From NCBI GenBank assembly GCA_015057555.1, contig SVEC01000019.1:1-58579 (forward strand): a stretch of 58,579 bases of DNA, read 5' to 3'. This stretch comes from Lachnospiraceae bacterium (GTDB lineage Bacteria > Bacillota > Clostridia > Lachnospirales > Lachnospiraceae). The translations under genes and the position numbers were made by a program. The notes under the pieces are model-generated. The model was given only the letters and a program-made list of their open reading frames with translations. It was not told the DNA's origin and searched no databases. This document shows, piece by piece, positions 42,342 through 50,059 of this stretch. Within the stretch, counting starts at the first letter, position 1. The number at the start of each line of letters is the position of its first letter.

Positions 42342-42679
42342 GCAAGTTAGACTATAAGCCGGGTTATGTCGAGAGTGATTATCTATCTAGACCTTATGTT
42401 ACCATAAGGCTCAAGCGACCTACCTAAAGACCCAGCGGGCAACTGCATAGTCTTATATTTGGTCTTGCTTCGGATGGGGTTTACAGAGCCAGCCTTGTTA
42501 CCAAGACTGCGGTGAGCTCTTACCTCGCCTTTCCACCCTTACCAGCGAAAGCTGGCGGTATATTTCTGTTGCACTAGCCTGGGAGTCACCTCCACCGGAC
42601 GTTATCCGGCATCCTGCCCTTTGAAGCCCGGACTTTCCTCACCTGCCATACGGCAGCCGCAATCACTTATCTAACTTGC
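42342..42679 (-). rRNA. rnpB: RNase P RNA (type A), an ncRNA rather than rRNA
   Basis: This entry is the catalytic RNA of RNase P, which matures tRNA 5' ends. Read on the minus strand, the 10-bp P1 helix pairs the two ends (42670-42679 with 42342-42351). The universally conserved P4 5' strand GAGGAAAGTCCGGGCT is at 42640-42625, and the 3' part ATAACCCGGCTTATAG lies at 42367-42352. GGTAAGGGTGGAAAGG and AGAGCTCACC are also present. About 338 nt with the type A layout. The type field should be read as ncRNA. Confidence 0.9.
42342..42679 (-). ncRNA. rnpB: RNase P RNA
   Basis: Correctly typed entry for the RNase P ribozyme at this position; motifs are given in the companion line. It is transcribed against the flanking genes, with its 3' end 6 bases from the stop of the convergent hypothetical gene. 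No clear T-rich terminator is seen beyond the 3' end. Confidence 0.97.
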
Positions 42680-42688
42680 ACAGTGATT

Positions 42689-42717
42689 AGAGTATCACAT
42701 AAGTTAGATTTCAGCAA
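42689..42717 (-). promoter_or_regulatory. Promoter of rnpB
   Basis: On the minus strand TTGCTG (42717-42712) and TACTCT (42694-42689) are 17 bases apart, placing the start about 7-10 bases before the P1 helix. Confidence 0.5.
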
Positions 42718-42746
42718 GAATAAACTTACATCAAGGAGATTATTTA

Positions 42747-43289
42747 ATGGACGCAATAGAATGCATAAAGTCACGCAGAAGCGTGAGACGTTATACAGAG
42801 GAAGTTATTAGCAAAGAATTAATGGATTCCATTATAGATGTGGCTAGGATGGCTCCCACTTGGAAGAACACACAGACACCAAGGTACGTAGTAGTTCAGG
42901 ACAAGGCGATTATAGATAAGATTAAAGGTGATTGCTTACTTGGTTTTGAGGGAAATATTAAGACCTTAGCACAGTGTAATACTCTAGTGGTTTTAGCCCA
43001 GGTTAATGGAAGATGCGGATACGAAAGAGATGGTTCATTTACCACAAGCAAGGGCGCAGGCTGGGAGATGTTTGACGCGGGAATCGCAGCGCAGACATTT
43101 TGCTTAGCAGCACATGAAAAGGGTGTAGGTAGCTGCATACTTGGAATATTTGATGACGCGAAGGTAGCAGAGCTAATAGACCTACCTGAGGGTCAGACAG
43201 TAGCAGCACTTATTCCGGTAGGAATACCTAAATTTGTTCCAGACCCAGTTCCAAGAAAAGAAGTTAGCGAGCTGGTGTCATACAAGTAA
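42747..43289 (+). CDS. Nitroreductase family protein
   Basis: An FMN-dependent oxidoreductase of 180 residues. The N-terminus IKSRRSVRRYTEEVISKE is the FMN phosphate-binding signature, followed by ARMAPTWKNTQTPRYVVV. The C-terminal half has GIAAQTFCLAAHEKGVGSCILG and AALIPVGIPK, typical of the family. The compact length puts it with small clostridial nitroreductases. Natural substrates are not evident; such enzymes reduce nitro compounds, quinones or flavins. AAGGAG precedes the ATG, and a terminator 36 bases after the stop ends a single-gene unit. Confidence 0.9.
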   Translation: MDAIECIKSRRSVRRYTEEVISKELMDSIIDVARMAPTWKNTQTPRYVVVQDKAIIDKIKGDCLLGFEGNIKTLAQCNTLVVLAQVNGRCGYERDGSFTTSKGAGWEMFDAGIAAQTFCLAAHEKGVGSCILGIFDDAKVAELIDLPEGQTVAALIPVGIPKFVPDPVPRKEVSELVSYK

Positions 43290-43324
43290 TGTTAATATTG
43301 CACATTTAGTGCATTGGGAGGTTT

Positions 43325-43357
43325 AAGAGCACAGCTGTATGGGAGCTGTGCTCTTTT
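43325..43357 (+). terminator. Intrinsic terminator
   Basis: AAGAGCACAGCT (43325-43336) pairs with AGCTGTGCTCTT (43344-43355), followed by TT. Confidence 0.85.
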
Positions 43358-43413
43358 ATGCGTGGGATGCATTGGAATGGCTCGTGTAGCATACATTACC
43401 TGCAATCAAATAC

Positions 43414-43442
43414 TTGATAAATTGTAAAATAAATTGTATTAT
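43414..43442 (+). promoter_or_regulatory. Promoter of the coiled-coil protein gene
   Basis: TTGATA (43414-43419) and TATTAT (43437-43442) are 17 bases apart. A start near 43449 would place all four 62-bp repeats in the leader. Confidence 0.6.
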
Positions 43443-43473
43443 TGTAGGGTATTGGCCATTAAGCAAGCTGGGA

Positions 43474-43696
43474 TGGGTAGTAGAGCGAAGGAAGTTGATT
43501 GCACTACCCACAGGAAAGCAATAAGCAGGCTGGAATGGGTAGTAGAGTGAAGGAAGTTGATTGTACTACCCACGAGAAAGCAAAAAGTAAGCTAGAATGG
43601 GTAGTAGAGTGCAAAAAGTTAATGGTACTACCCATGTGAATGAAAAAGTCAAACAGATATGGGTAGTAGAAGCTAGAAAGTTAATGGTACTACCCA
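43474..43696 (+). repeat. Array of four 62-bp hairpin repeats
   Basis: Units begin at 43474, 43536, 43598 and 43660, exactly 62 bases apart. Each starts TGGGTAGTAGA and ends 37 bases later with ACTACCCA, so it forms an 8-9 bp stem. The loop keeps AAGTT-AT-G. The 25-base spacers are also related (AAAGCA, AAGC-GGCTGGAA). Differences between units leave the stem intact except at its inner end. The array lies within the predicted 287-nt leader of the gene at 43736 and carries no coding frame. Confidence 0.9.
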
Positions 43697-43735
43697 CGGA
43701 GAAATTAATATAGGAGAAAATACAAGGAGAATATT

Positions 43736-44875
43736 ATGGATAAGGGAAGAACAGAACAGATTATAGAGAAGTTAATTGATTCAATTGAAAATGGTCAAAG
43801 CGTTCCTTTTGGAGCAGGTAAGGTTGCTGTAAATAGAGATGAAACCATTATGATGCTTAGGGAATTAGAAAGCATAGTAAATGGCGAGCTTAAGATGTAT
43901 AGAGAGTTTAATGACAGAAAGGGCAAGATTATCAATGATGCCAAGAAGGAGGCAGAAGAGATAATTTACGAGGCAGAGCAGACAGCAAGCCGTATCAGAG
44001 TAACTAAGAGAATGTCAACTATAGGAACTGCGTTTAAGGCAGAGAGCTTAGACAAGGAAGAAAAACAAGCCTTAAGAACAGCTCATGATATATATGCAGC
44101 TTCACTTATATATACAGATGAGATGCTGACCGAGGTAAATGATGTGGTTGCTCAGGCTTACGACTTAGTTGCTAATCAATACGGAATAATGATTAACACA
44201 CTTCAAGAGAAGGCGGAGCTTATAGCTAAGAATAAGGCAGAGCTTATGGGAAGCCTTAAGGAGTTAAGCAAGGAAGATAGATATACTCAGATTCTGGAGT
44301 TAGGACAGCTCCTCTCATATGAGCTTTATAATGAACGTATGAAGGCTAGAGCTATGGAAGAGGATGGAAGCTACCAGATGGAAATGATGTTTGAGGAGCA
44401 GGCAGTAGCTACTCAGCAGAACCAGATGCAGCACACTCAGGAATTGCCTGTGATAAATGAGGAGCCAGTAGTAGATTCGGCATTTGCGTCAGTACAGAAT
44501 GAATCAGTGATGGATTCAGCTTTTGCGTCAGTACAGAATGAACAAGTAGTAGACTCAGCATTTGCAGCGGTATCAGAGGAGTCAATAGTTGATTCCGCCT
44601 TTGAGTCAGTACCCCAGGAGCCAGTGGTAGATTCAGCTTTTGAGGCAGTGCAGCAGGAAACGGTAGTAGATTCGGCATTTGCAAATGTACAGCCAGAGAC
44701 ACCAGCAGCTCCAGTTCAGCAGGTAGCTTCGGTACAGCCATCGCAGCCTGAAGCAGTCCAGGCTAATGTTCAGCCACAGCAGGCTAAGCACATCCCTGAT
44801 GAGGAGCATTCTATAGAGGCCGTATCTAAGACATTGGAAATGTTCAAGAATTATAGACCAGGTGGTAATAAATAA
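43736..44875 (+). CDS. Coiled-coil protein with six 13-residue repeats
   Basis: A 379-residue soluble protein. Residues 1-75 form a start like DivIVA-type or V-ATPase subunit H-like proteins (RTEQIIEKLIDSIENG; MLRELESIVNG), followed by Lys/Glu-rich helices likely to coil (about 60-110), and a second helical segment to about 215. From about 243 to 320 the sequence repeats VVDSAFxxVQxE six times, then a Pro/Gln/Val-rich linker and a short C-terminal helix (SIEAVSKTLEMFKNYRPGG). The layout suggests a scaffold or cell-division-related adaptor, with the repeats as binding slots; this is inference. Its leader carries four hairpin repeats. Confidence 0.75.
   Translation: MDKGRTEQIIEKLIDSIENGQSVPFGAGKVAVNRDETIMMLRELESIVNGELKMYREFNDRKGKIINDAKKEAEEIIYEAEQTASRIRVTKRMSTIGTAFKAESLDKEEKQALRTAHDIYAASLIYTDEMLTEVNDVVAQAYDLVANQYGIMINTLQEKAELIAKNKAELMGSLKELSKEDRYTQILELGQLLSYELYNERMKARAMEEDGSYQMEMMFEEQAVATQQNQMQHTQELPVINEEPVVDSAFASVQNESVMDSAFASVQNEQVVDSAFAAVSEESIVDSAFESVPQEPVVDSAFEAVQQETVVDSAFANVQPETPAAPVQQVASVQPSQPEAVQANVQPQQAKHIPDEEHSIEAVSKTLEMFKNYRPGGNK
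44462..44695 (+). repeat. Six in-frame 39-bp repeats
   Basis: Each unit encodes E-x-V-V/M-D-S-A-F-x-x-V-x-x, where VDSAF is nearly invariant. Six contiguous units of 13 codons, 234 bases in all. Copy number may vary between strains. Confidence 0.9.
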
Positions 44876-44971
44876 TAACAAATACAGTCAACATCAGTGT
44901 CAAGATTGAAGTTTCGAGTGTTATGTAAACCAAGATACTGATAAGCTTTTGGGGATTAATAAGGAGAAATT

Positions 44972-45412
44972 ATGGAAAAATTTCAGTTTTATGAGAGAGA
45001 AATAAACTACTACGAAACAGATAAGATGGCAGTGGTGCATCACTCAAACTATGCCAGATACCTAGAGGAGTGTCGTATTAAGATGCTTCAGCATTATGGC
45101 ATGCCTATGGAGATGTTTGAGGAGATGGGATATATGATTCCGGTTCTTGAACTTCACAGTGAGTTTAAGGAGAGCATCAGGTTTGGAGAAACCATCAAGA
45201 TAGTGGCCAAGATAGAAAAGGTTACACCTCTTAGATTTTATTTTGACTACATCATATATGATGAGACTATGACCCACATTAAGCATAAGGCTAAGACCTC
45301 CCATTGCTTCATCAACAGCAAGTTTCAGCCTGTTAGTATGAAGAAGGAAGCGCCAGAGCTTTATGAGAAATTCTTAGCCATTGTAGAAAAGGGGGATGAA
45401 GATGTTAAGTAG
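44972..45412 (+). CDS. Acyl-CoA thioesterase (YbgC/FadM type)
   Basis: A hot-dog-fold thioesterase of 146 residues. The signature YYETDKMAVVHHSNYARYLEECR near residue 13 contains the catalytic Asp of the 4-hydroxybenzoyl-CoA thioesterase group, and FDYIIYD with HCFIN further on fits the fold. It hydrolyses acyl-CoA or acyl-ACP in homologues; the natural substrate here is unknown. Its 3' end overlaps metF by 11 bases, so the two are translationally coupled, an unexplained pairing. AAGGAGA precedes the ATG. Confidence 0.88.
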   Translation: MEKFQFYEREINYYETDKMAVVHHSNYARYLEECRIKMLQHYGMPMEMFEEMGYMIPVLELHSEFKESIRFGETIKIVAKIEKVTPLRFYFDYIIYDETMTHIKHKAKTSHCFINSKFQPVSMKKEAPELYEKFLAIVEKGDEDVK

Positions 45413-46259
45413 AGTGCATGAGGGGAAAACAAGCTTTTCCTGTGAGGTATTTCCACCAAAGAGAAATGATGATATATATGAGATATATAAGACACTTGAT
45501 GAGATAAAGCTTCTTAAGCCTGACTTTATCAGTGTTACCTATGGTGCAGGTGGTAGCAATTCCAAGAAAACAGCTACCATAGCTGCCTACATACAGAATA
45601 TTTGCGAGGTTGAGGCTCTTGCTCATATGACAGCGGTTGGTATGGATGAGGAGGGATTAAATAGCTTACTTTTTGAGCTTAAGAAGAAGGGCATTAACAA
45701 TGTACTTGCCTTAAGAGGAGACCAGCCTAAAACTATGAGTGATGAGGAGTTTGAGAACAGATACTTTAGATATGCCTCAGACCTTATTCCTAAGATTAAG
45801 GCATCGGGAGATATGTTTATAGCAGGTGCTTGCTATCCTGAGGTGCATCCTGAGTCTGCAAACCAGGATGAGGATATTAAGTATCTTAAAGAGAAGGTTG
45901 ATAAGGGACTGGATTGTCTTATTACACAGCTTTTCTTTGACAATAATATATTCTACAGCTTTATGGAGAAGCTTGATAAGGCAGGTATAAATATTCCTGT
46001 TCATGCAGGTATTATGCCTATTACAGGTGCTAACCAGCTTGGAACTACAGTTAAGCTTGCAGGCTCATCAGTGCCTAATGCACTTAGCTCAATAATTGCT
46101 AAATATGGCGATAATCCTGCCGATATGAAGAAGGCAGGAATAGAGTATGCTATCAATCAGGTGGCAGATCTTAAAGCTAACAACGTGGCAGGAGTTCACA
46201 TCTACACCATGAATAAGGCAGACGTGACAATGGCTATACATGAGGCGACATTTGCATAA
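45402..46259 (+). CDS. metF: Methylenetetrahydrofolate reductase
   Basis: It reduces 5,10-methylenetetrahydrofolate to 5-methyltetrahydrofolate, for methionine synthesis or the Wood-Ljungdahl methyl branch. The TIM-barrel motifs are SFSCEVFPPKRND at the N-terminus, DFISVTYGAGGS at about 45, HMTAVGMD, NVLALRGDQPK at about 105, and CLITQLFFDNNIFY at about 170. At 285 residues it has bacterial MetF length. The ATG at 45402 is preferred over one two codons earlier because GGGGG stands 6 bases upstream. A terminator follows 5 bases after the stop. Confidence 0.96.
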   Translation: MLSRVHEGKTSFSCEVFPPKRNDDIYEIYKTLDEIKLLKPDFISVTYGAGGSNSKKTATIAAYIQNICEVEALAHMTAVGMDEEGLNSLLFELKKKGINNVLALRGDQPKTMSDEEFENRYFRYASDLIPKIKASGDMFIAGACYPEVHPESANQDEDIKYLKEKVDKGLDCLITQLFFDNNIFYSFMEKLDKAGINIPVHAGIMPITGANQLGTTVKLAGSSVPNALSSIIAKYGDNPADMKKAGIEYAINQVADLKANNVAGVHIYTMNKADVTMAIHEATFA

Positions 46260-46264
46260 GACGA

Positions 46265-46292
46265 AAAAAGGCTATGGAAACATAGCCTTTTT
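46265..46292 (+). terminator. Intrinsic terminator of metF
   Basis: AAAAAGGCTATG (46265-46276) pairs with CATAGCCTTTTT (46281-46292) around a GAAA tetraloop. Confidence 0.92.
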
Positions 46293-46295
46293 CTA

Positions 46296-46345
46296 TTGAC
46301 AAAAAATAGGTAATATGTTACCTTATGAAAAGAGTAATATATTAC
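46296..46345 (+). promoter_or_regulatory. marR promoter with two operator palindromes
   Basis: TTGACA at 46296-46301 is followed by AGGTAATATGTTACCT (46308-46323) and, 10 bases on, GTAATATATTAC (46334-46345), both palindromic and sharing GTAATAT-TTAC. The first lies between -35 and -10, the second downstream. Confidence 0.7.
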
Positions 46346-46360
46346 CTATTTGAAAGGGCG

Positions 46361-46864
46361 ATGAAAACAATGAATATTAATGAAGTAATAAGAAGCGACA
46401 AGGTGGATTTCACCGGAATTGAGCCGTCATATTTTTTGCTAGGACTATTAAGCGCATTTGACAACAGATTTCAAGCAATGGCGGATAATGATATGAAGGA
46501 GATTAGCTGGAAGCAATTTTTTGCAATTATCTGTATCGATATGTGTAAGGAAAGTCCAACAGTCAAGGAGCTGGCTGAAATAATGGGAAGCTCACATCAG
46601 AATGTAAAGCAGATATTGCTTAAGCTTGAGAAGAAGGGTTTTGTGCGCATAGCTGTGGACGAGAAGGACAAGAGGAAGCAGCGTATAGAGCTAACAGAGT
46701 ATTGTAGGGAGTTTTGTCAGAGAAATGATGAGATGAGTACAAAGATTATGACCAAAATGTTTGAAGGTATTCCAGAGGAACATATACAGATAACTATAGC
46801 TACCATTATAAAGATGGAAGATAACATTAAGAGTAGGGTTAATGAAAATGTTGAGAAAAGATAA
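46361..46864 (+). CDS. MarR family transcriptional regulator
   Basis: A winged-helix regulator of about 167 residues. The recognition region is TVKELAEIMGSSHQNVKQILLKLEKKGFV at about 70-98, followed by the wing DEKDKRKQRIELT. The reading frame is open upstream to an ATG at 46325, but that would start inside the operator. GAAAGGG points to ATG 46361 or the next ATG at 46370; the choice is uncertain. Palindromes in the promoter strongly suggest autorepression. The downstream flavodoxin-like gene, 25 bases on, is the probable target, so the ligand may be a redox-active or toxic compound. Confidence 0.85.
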   Translation: MKTMNINEVIRSDKVDFTGIEPSYFLLGLLSAFDNRFQAMADNDMKEISWKQFFAIICIDMCKESPTVKELAEIMGSSHQNVKQILLKLEKKGFVRIAVDEKDKRKQRIELTEYCREFCQRNDEMSTKIMTKMFEGIPEEHIQITIATIIKMEDNIKSRVNENVEKR

Positions 46865-46889
46865 AGTTTAATACATGGAGGATAAAAAG

Positions 46890-47423
46890 ATGGGTAATGA
46901 AACAATAGTAATTTACAATTCACAGACAGGATTTACAAAAAGATATGCACAGTGGATTGGAGAAGATTTAGAGTGTGAATGTGTTGAATTAGGCGATGCC
47001 AGTAAGCTTGATTTTGATAAATATAGCACCATCATATTTGGTGGATGGGCCCTAGCAGGAAGCGTTAGCAAATTAAAGTGGTTCAAGAATAATATGAAGA
47101 AATGGACTGATAAAAGGTTGGCAGTATTTTGCGTAGGTGGTAGTCCTAATGATAACCCGGAAATAGAGGTTGCCATGAAGAAGTGGTTTACAGAGGAGGA
47201 GCATAAGAGAGTAAGCATATTTTATTGCCAGGGCGGTTTTAATTACGAGAAAATGTCTGCACCTTCAAAGGCCATGATGAAGATGTTTGTTGGTGCCCTT
47301 AAAGCTAAAAAGGATAAAACTGAAGAGGAAAAGATTATGGTAGAGATGATCTCAAAGTCCTATGATATATCTGATAAGAAGTATATTGAGCCTATAGTAA
47401 AGTGGGCGAAGGGTGAGGAGTAA
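46890..47423 (+). CDS. Flavodoxin-like protein
   Basis: An FMN-binding electron carrier or reductase of 177 residues. IVIYNSQTGFTKRYAQWI matches the phosphate-binding loop of flavodoxins and HemG-type protoporphyrinogen oxidases, followed by FGGWALAGSVSKLKWF and FCVGGSPNDN around the isoalloxazine site. The start at 46890 follows GGAGG by 8 bases; the earlier ATG is inside that site. It forms a unit with the marR gene and the 289-residue unknown that follows after 20 bases. Electron partner unknown. Confidence 0.82.
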   Translation: MGNETIVIYNSQTGFTKRYAQWIGEDLECECVELGDASKLDFDKYSTIIFGGWALAGSVSKLKWFKNNMKKWTDKRLAVFCVGGSPNDNPEIEVAMKKWFTEEEHKRVSIFYCQGGFNYEKMSAPSKAMMKMFVGALKAKKDKTEEEKIMVEMISKSYDISDKKYIEPIVKWAKGEE

Positions 47424-47443
47424 TAATACAAAGAGGTTACGAT

Positions 47444-48313
47444 ATGAAAAAAGCGAGGAAACACAATATGTTTATAGCCATTGGAATTTTATTGATTATA
47501 ATAGGTGTAGTTTTAATATGGTTTCATATTCCATATTCACCAACAAAGAAGAGTTTTTCTGAGGATATAGAGGCATTGAAAAAATCTAATCATCTAGAGG
47601 AACAGGGACAAATATTTAAAGCTGAAGATTTCTCTCATTTGCCACATGTAGTTCAAGAGTATTTGAAAAATTGTGGGTACATAGGAACACATCAGATGAG
47701 CTACTTAAAAATGGAATATTATGATGTGGATTTTGCTCAGGGAAAGAAAGGACCTAAGCTAAAGATTGATTACACTCAATACGATTTTGTGTCAGAGCCT
47801 TGTAGAATGGCGCTTATTGATAGTAGTATGTTTGGAGTGCCATTTGAAGGATATGATTATTATGAAAATGGTGTGGGAGGAATGAAAGGAGTTATTGCTA
47901 AGGGAATAACCTTGTTTGACCAGAAGGGCTCAGATATGGATAAAGCCTGTCTGGCCACATATCTTGCAGAGTGTATGTTTGCACCGTCGATTTTGTTGCA
48001 GGATTACATTGCTTTTGAGGAAATTAGCGATTACGAAGTGAAAGCAACAATCAGCTATAAAGGTCAGACTGTAAGTGGAATATTTACCTTCAATGAGCAA
48101 TATGAATATATTTCATTTAAAACAAAGGATAGAGCGGTGGCTAATAATGACGGAACCATGGAATACATTCCTTGGACTGCTCAGTGTGGAGAGTATAAGA
48201 TTAGTGATAATGGAATTAAGTATCCTACAAAATTTAAGGCTATATGGAACTATCCTGATGAGGATTTTGTTTATTTTGATGGTACAATTAGTGAAGTGAG
48301 TTATGAGGAGTAA
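47444..48313 (+). CDS. Membrane-anchored hypothetical protein (DUF6544-like)
   Basis: A 289-residue protein with one N-terminal membrane helix (FIAIGILLIIIGVVLIWF, about 10-28) and a beta-rich outer domain. LPHVVQEYLKNCGYIGTHQ and later WTAQCGEYKISDNGIKYPTKFKA resemble the family annotated DUF6544 in other bacteria, recalled rather than searched. It probably sits on the outer face of the membrane. Co-transcription with the MarR and flavodoxin genes (20-base gap) suggests a shared stress response. No enzymatic residues can be pointed out. Confidence 0.65.
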   Translation: MKKARKHNMFIAIGILLIIIGVVLIWFHIPYSPTKKSFSEDIEALKKSNHLEEQGQIFKAEDFSHLPHVVQEYLKNCGYIGTHQMSYLKMEYYDVDFAQGKKGPKLKIDYTQYDFVSEPCRMALIDSSMFGVPFEGYDYYENGVGGMKGVIAKGITLFDQKGSDMDKACLATYLAECMFAPSILLQDYIAFEEISDYEVKATISYKGQTVSGIFTFNEQYEYISFKTKDRAVANNDGTMEYIPWTAQCGEYKISDNGIKYPTKFKAIWNYPDEDFVYFDGTISEVSYEE

Positions 48314-48397
48314 TGATGATATTATATGAAACTCTACTTTCCGTAGGTAGTAAACCATACAGCCTTCAGGTATGATATACATACGGAGGTGCATAAT

Positions 48398-49069
48398 ATG
48401 AATCAATATGTTACAGGTGCAGTTATCAAAGAACTGCGTGAGAAAAACCGTATGACACAGACTGAGTTAGCAGAGAGATTAGGAGTTTCAGATAAGGCCA
48501 TATCAAAATGGGAGACAGCCAAGGGATATCCTGACATATCATTATTAGAACCGCTGGCAAGTGTTTTAGGAGTATCTGTTACAGAGCTAATCTCTGGAAA
48601 TGCTGTTAGCAATGTGAATGTATCAGCAAATATGCTGCGGTCAAAATTCTACGTTTGCCCGGTATGTGGAAATGTTATTCATAGTATGGGAGAAGCGGTT
48701 ATACATTGTCACGGGATATCGCTTTCACCTTGTCAGCCCGAGGAAACAGATGAGAATCATATGATATTCATTGAGAGAGTCGAGGATGAATTCTATATTC
48801 GCATAGATCATAGTATGACCAAGGAACACTATATATCTTTTGTGGCTGCTATATCATCAGATAAAATACAGATGATAAAACTGTATCCAGAGGGAAATGC
48901 AGAGGCAAGAGTGAAGATAAATGGGGTAAAAAAAATTCTGTTTTATTGTAATAGAGATGGTTTGTTTTCTATAAATGTTGTAAAGGGAATTGATGACAAG
49001 CAGACCTCTTATGATGACGTAGAAGAACGCAGGGAGTTAGAGCAGGCGGCGAAGATGTTGTTTGGGTAA
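48398..49069 (+). CDS. XRE regulator fused to a superoxide-reductase-like domain
   Basis: Residues 1-65 are an XRE helix-turn-helix (MTQTELAERLGVSDKAISKWETAKGYPD). Residues 85-223 resemble desulfoferrodoxin/superoxide reductase: VCPVCGNVI, then the DHSMTKEHYISF motif and, near the end, FYCNRDGLF. In active superoxide reductase that last motif is CNxHG; here the iron-binding His is replaced by Asp, so catalysis is doubtful and metal sensing is more plausible. GGAGGTG is about 8 bases before the ATG at 48398. Monocistronic with a terminator after it. Targets unknown; the gene could regulate its own promoter. Confidence 0.82.
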   Translation: MNQYVTGAVIKELREKNRMTQTELAERLGVSDKAISKWETAKGYPDISLLEPLASVLGVSVTELISGNAVSNVNVSANMLRSKFYVCPVCGNVIHSMGEAVIHCHGISLSPCQPEETDENHMIFIERVEDEFYIRIDHSMTKEHYISFVAAISSDKIQMIKLYPEGNAEARVKINGVKKILFYCNRDGLFSINVVKGIDDKQTSYDDVEERRELEQAAKMLFG

Positions 49070-49095
49070 AACCTGGTTGTATAGATGTGTAAATT

Positions 49096-49122
49096 AAAGG
49101 GAGTGAAAACTCCCTTTTTAAT
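49096..49122 (+). terminator. Intrinsic terminator
   Basis: AAAGGGAG (49096-49103) pairs with CTCCCTTT (49110-49117), followed by T. Confidence 0.85.
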
Positions 49123-49143
49123 TTTGGATTATGTTTATATCTA

Positions 49144-49187
49144 TTGCAAACGTAAGTTCGTTATGATAAAATAAGAACATAAGTTCG
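49144..49187 (+). promoter_or_regulatory. Promoter with two LexA (SOS) boxes
   Basis: TTGCAA (49144-49149) and TAAAAT (49167-49172) are 17 bases apart. CAAACGTAAGTTCG (49147-49160) lies over the spacer and AGAACATAAGTTCG (49174-49187) just after the -10. The second has the full GAAC-N4-GTTC core of the Gram-positive LexA box; the first differs by one base. Confidence 0.7.
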
Positions 49188-49211
49188 ATAAACATAAGGA
49201 GGATATTTGTT

Positions 49212-50048
49212 ATGGGTAAGATGGTAAAAGAAGTAATACATGCAAAAGACATTGATATCAGTATATATACAACTGATTTTGAGAATGAGTATATATCACT
49301 GACTGATATTGCGAGATACAAGAGCGATGAACCAAAGGATGTAATTCAAAATTGGATGAGAAGAAAAGATACCATAGAATTTTTGGGATTGTGGGAAATG
49401 CTACATAATCCGAATTTTAAAGGGGTCGAATTCGACGCCTTTAAAAATCAAGCGGGTTCAAATGCTTTTACATTATCTCCACAAAAGTGGATTGAAAACA
49501 CCAACGCTGTAGGAATCGTATCTAAATCTGGAAGATATGGTGGTACATTTGCACATTCTGATATTGCTTTTGAGTTTGCATCTTGGATTTCAGCAGAATT
49601 CAAACTATATATTATTAAGGATTATAAGCGTTTAAAAACTGATGAGAATAGCAGACTGTCCTTAGACTGGAATCTTCATCGCGAGATATCCAAGATAAAT
49701 TATCGTTTACATACAGACGCTATAAAGGATAATCTAATATTGCCAGAACTTACACCCGCACAGATATCCTTTACTTATGCTAATGAGGCTGATATGCTAA
49801 ATGTAATCCTATTTGGTATGACAGCTAAGGAATGGCGAGATAGTAATAATGGTCAACAGGGAAATATACGAGATGTGGCATCTATTAATCAATTGCTCGT
49901 ATTAGCTAATTTGGAGAGTTATAATGCAGTATTGATTAACCAGAATAAGTCTCAGAAGGATAGAATGATATTATTGAGAGAATTGGCTATAAGTCAGTTG
50001 CGAACAATTAACGGATTAAGTATTGCCAGCTTGCCGAAAAATGATTAG
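49212..50048 (+). CDS. KilA-N domain protein, SOS-boxed
   Basis: A 278-residue protein with a KilA-N DNA-binding domain, a module of phage and large DNA viruses. Recognition features are EYISLTDIARYKSDEPKDVIQNWMRRKDTIEFL at the N-terminus (read in parts), then SGRYGGTFAHSDIAFEFASWIS at about 112-133. The C-terminal half is helical and unassigned. The promoter carries two LexA-type boxes, so induction by DNA damage is expected. AAGGAGG precedes the ATG. A SAP-domain gene follows 11 bases later in the same operon. It may be a phage remnant or a host damage-response or defence gene. Confidence 0.85.
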   Translation: MGKMVKEVIHAKDIDISIYTTDFENEYISLTDIARYKSDEPKDVIQNWMRRKDTIEFLGLWEMLHNPNFKGVEFDAFKNQAGSNAFTLSPQKWIENTNAVGIVSKSGRYGGTFAHSDIAFEFASWISAEFKLYIIKDYKRLKTDENSRLSLDWNLHREISKINYRLHTDAIKDNLILPELTPAQISFTYANEADMLNVILFGMTAKEWRDSNNGQQGNIRDVASINQLLVLANLESYNAVLINQNKSQKDRMILLRELAISQLRTINGLSIASLPKND

Positions 50049-50059
50049 GGGGAGAACAA

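Noticed and set aside
43474..43696. CRISPR array
   Set aside because: Repeat units are internally palindromic over 37 bases, the spacers are related to each other, and no cas genes are present.
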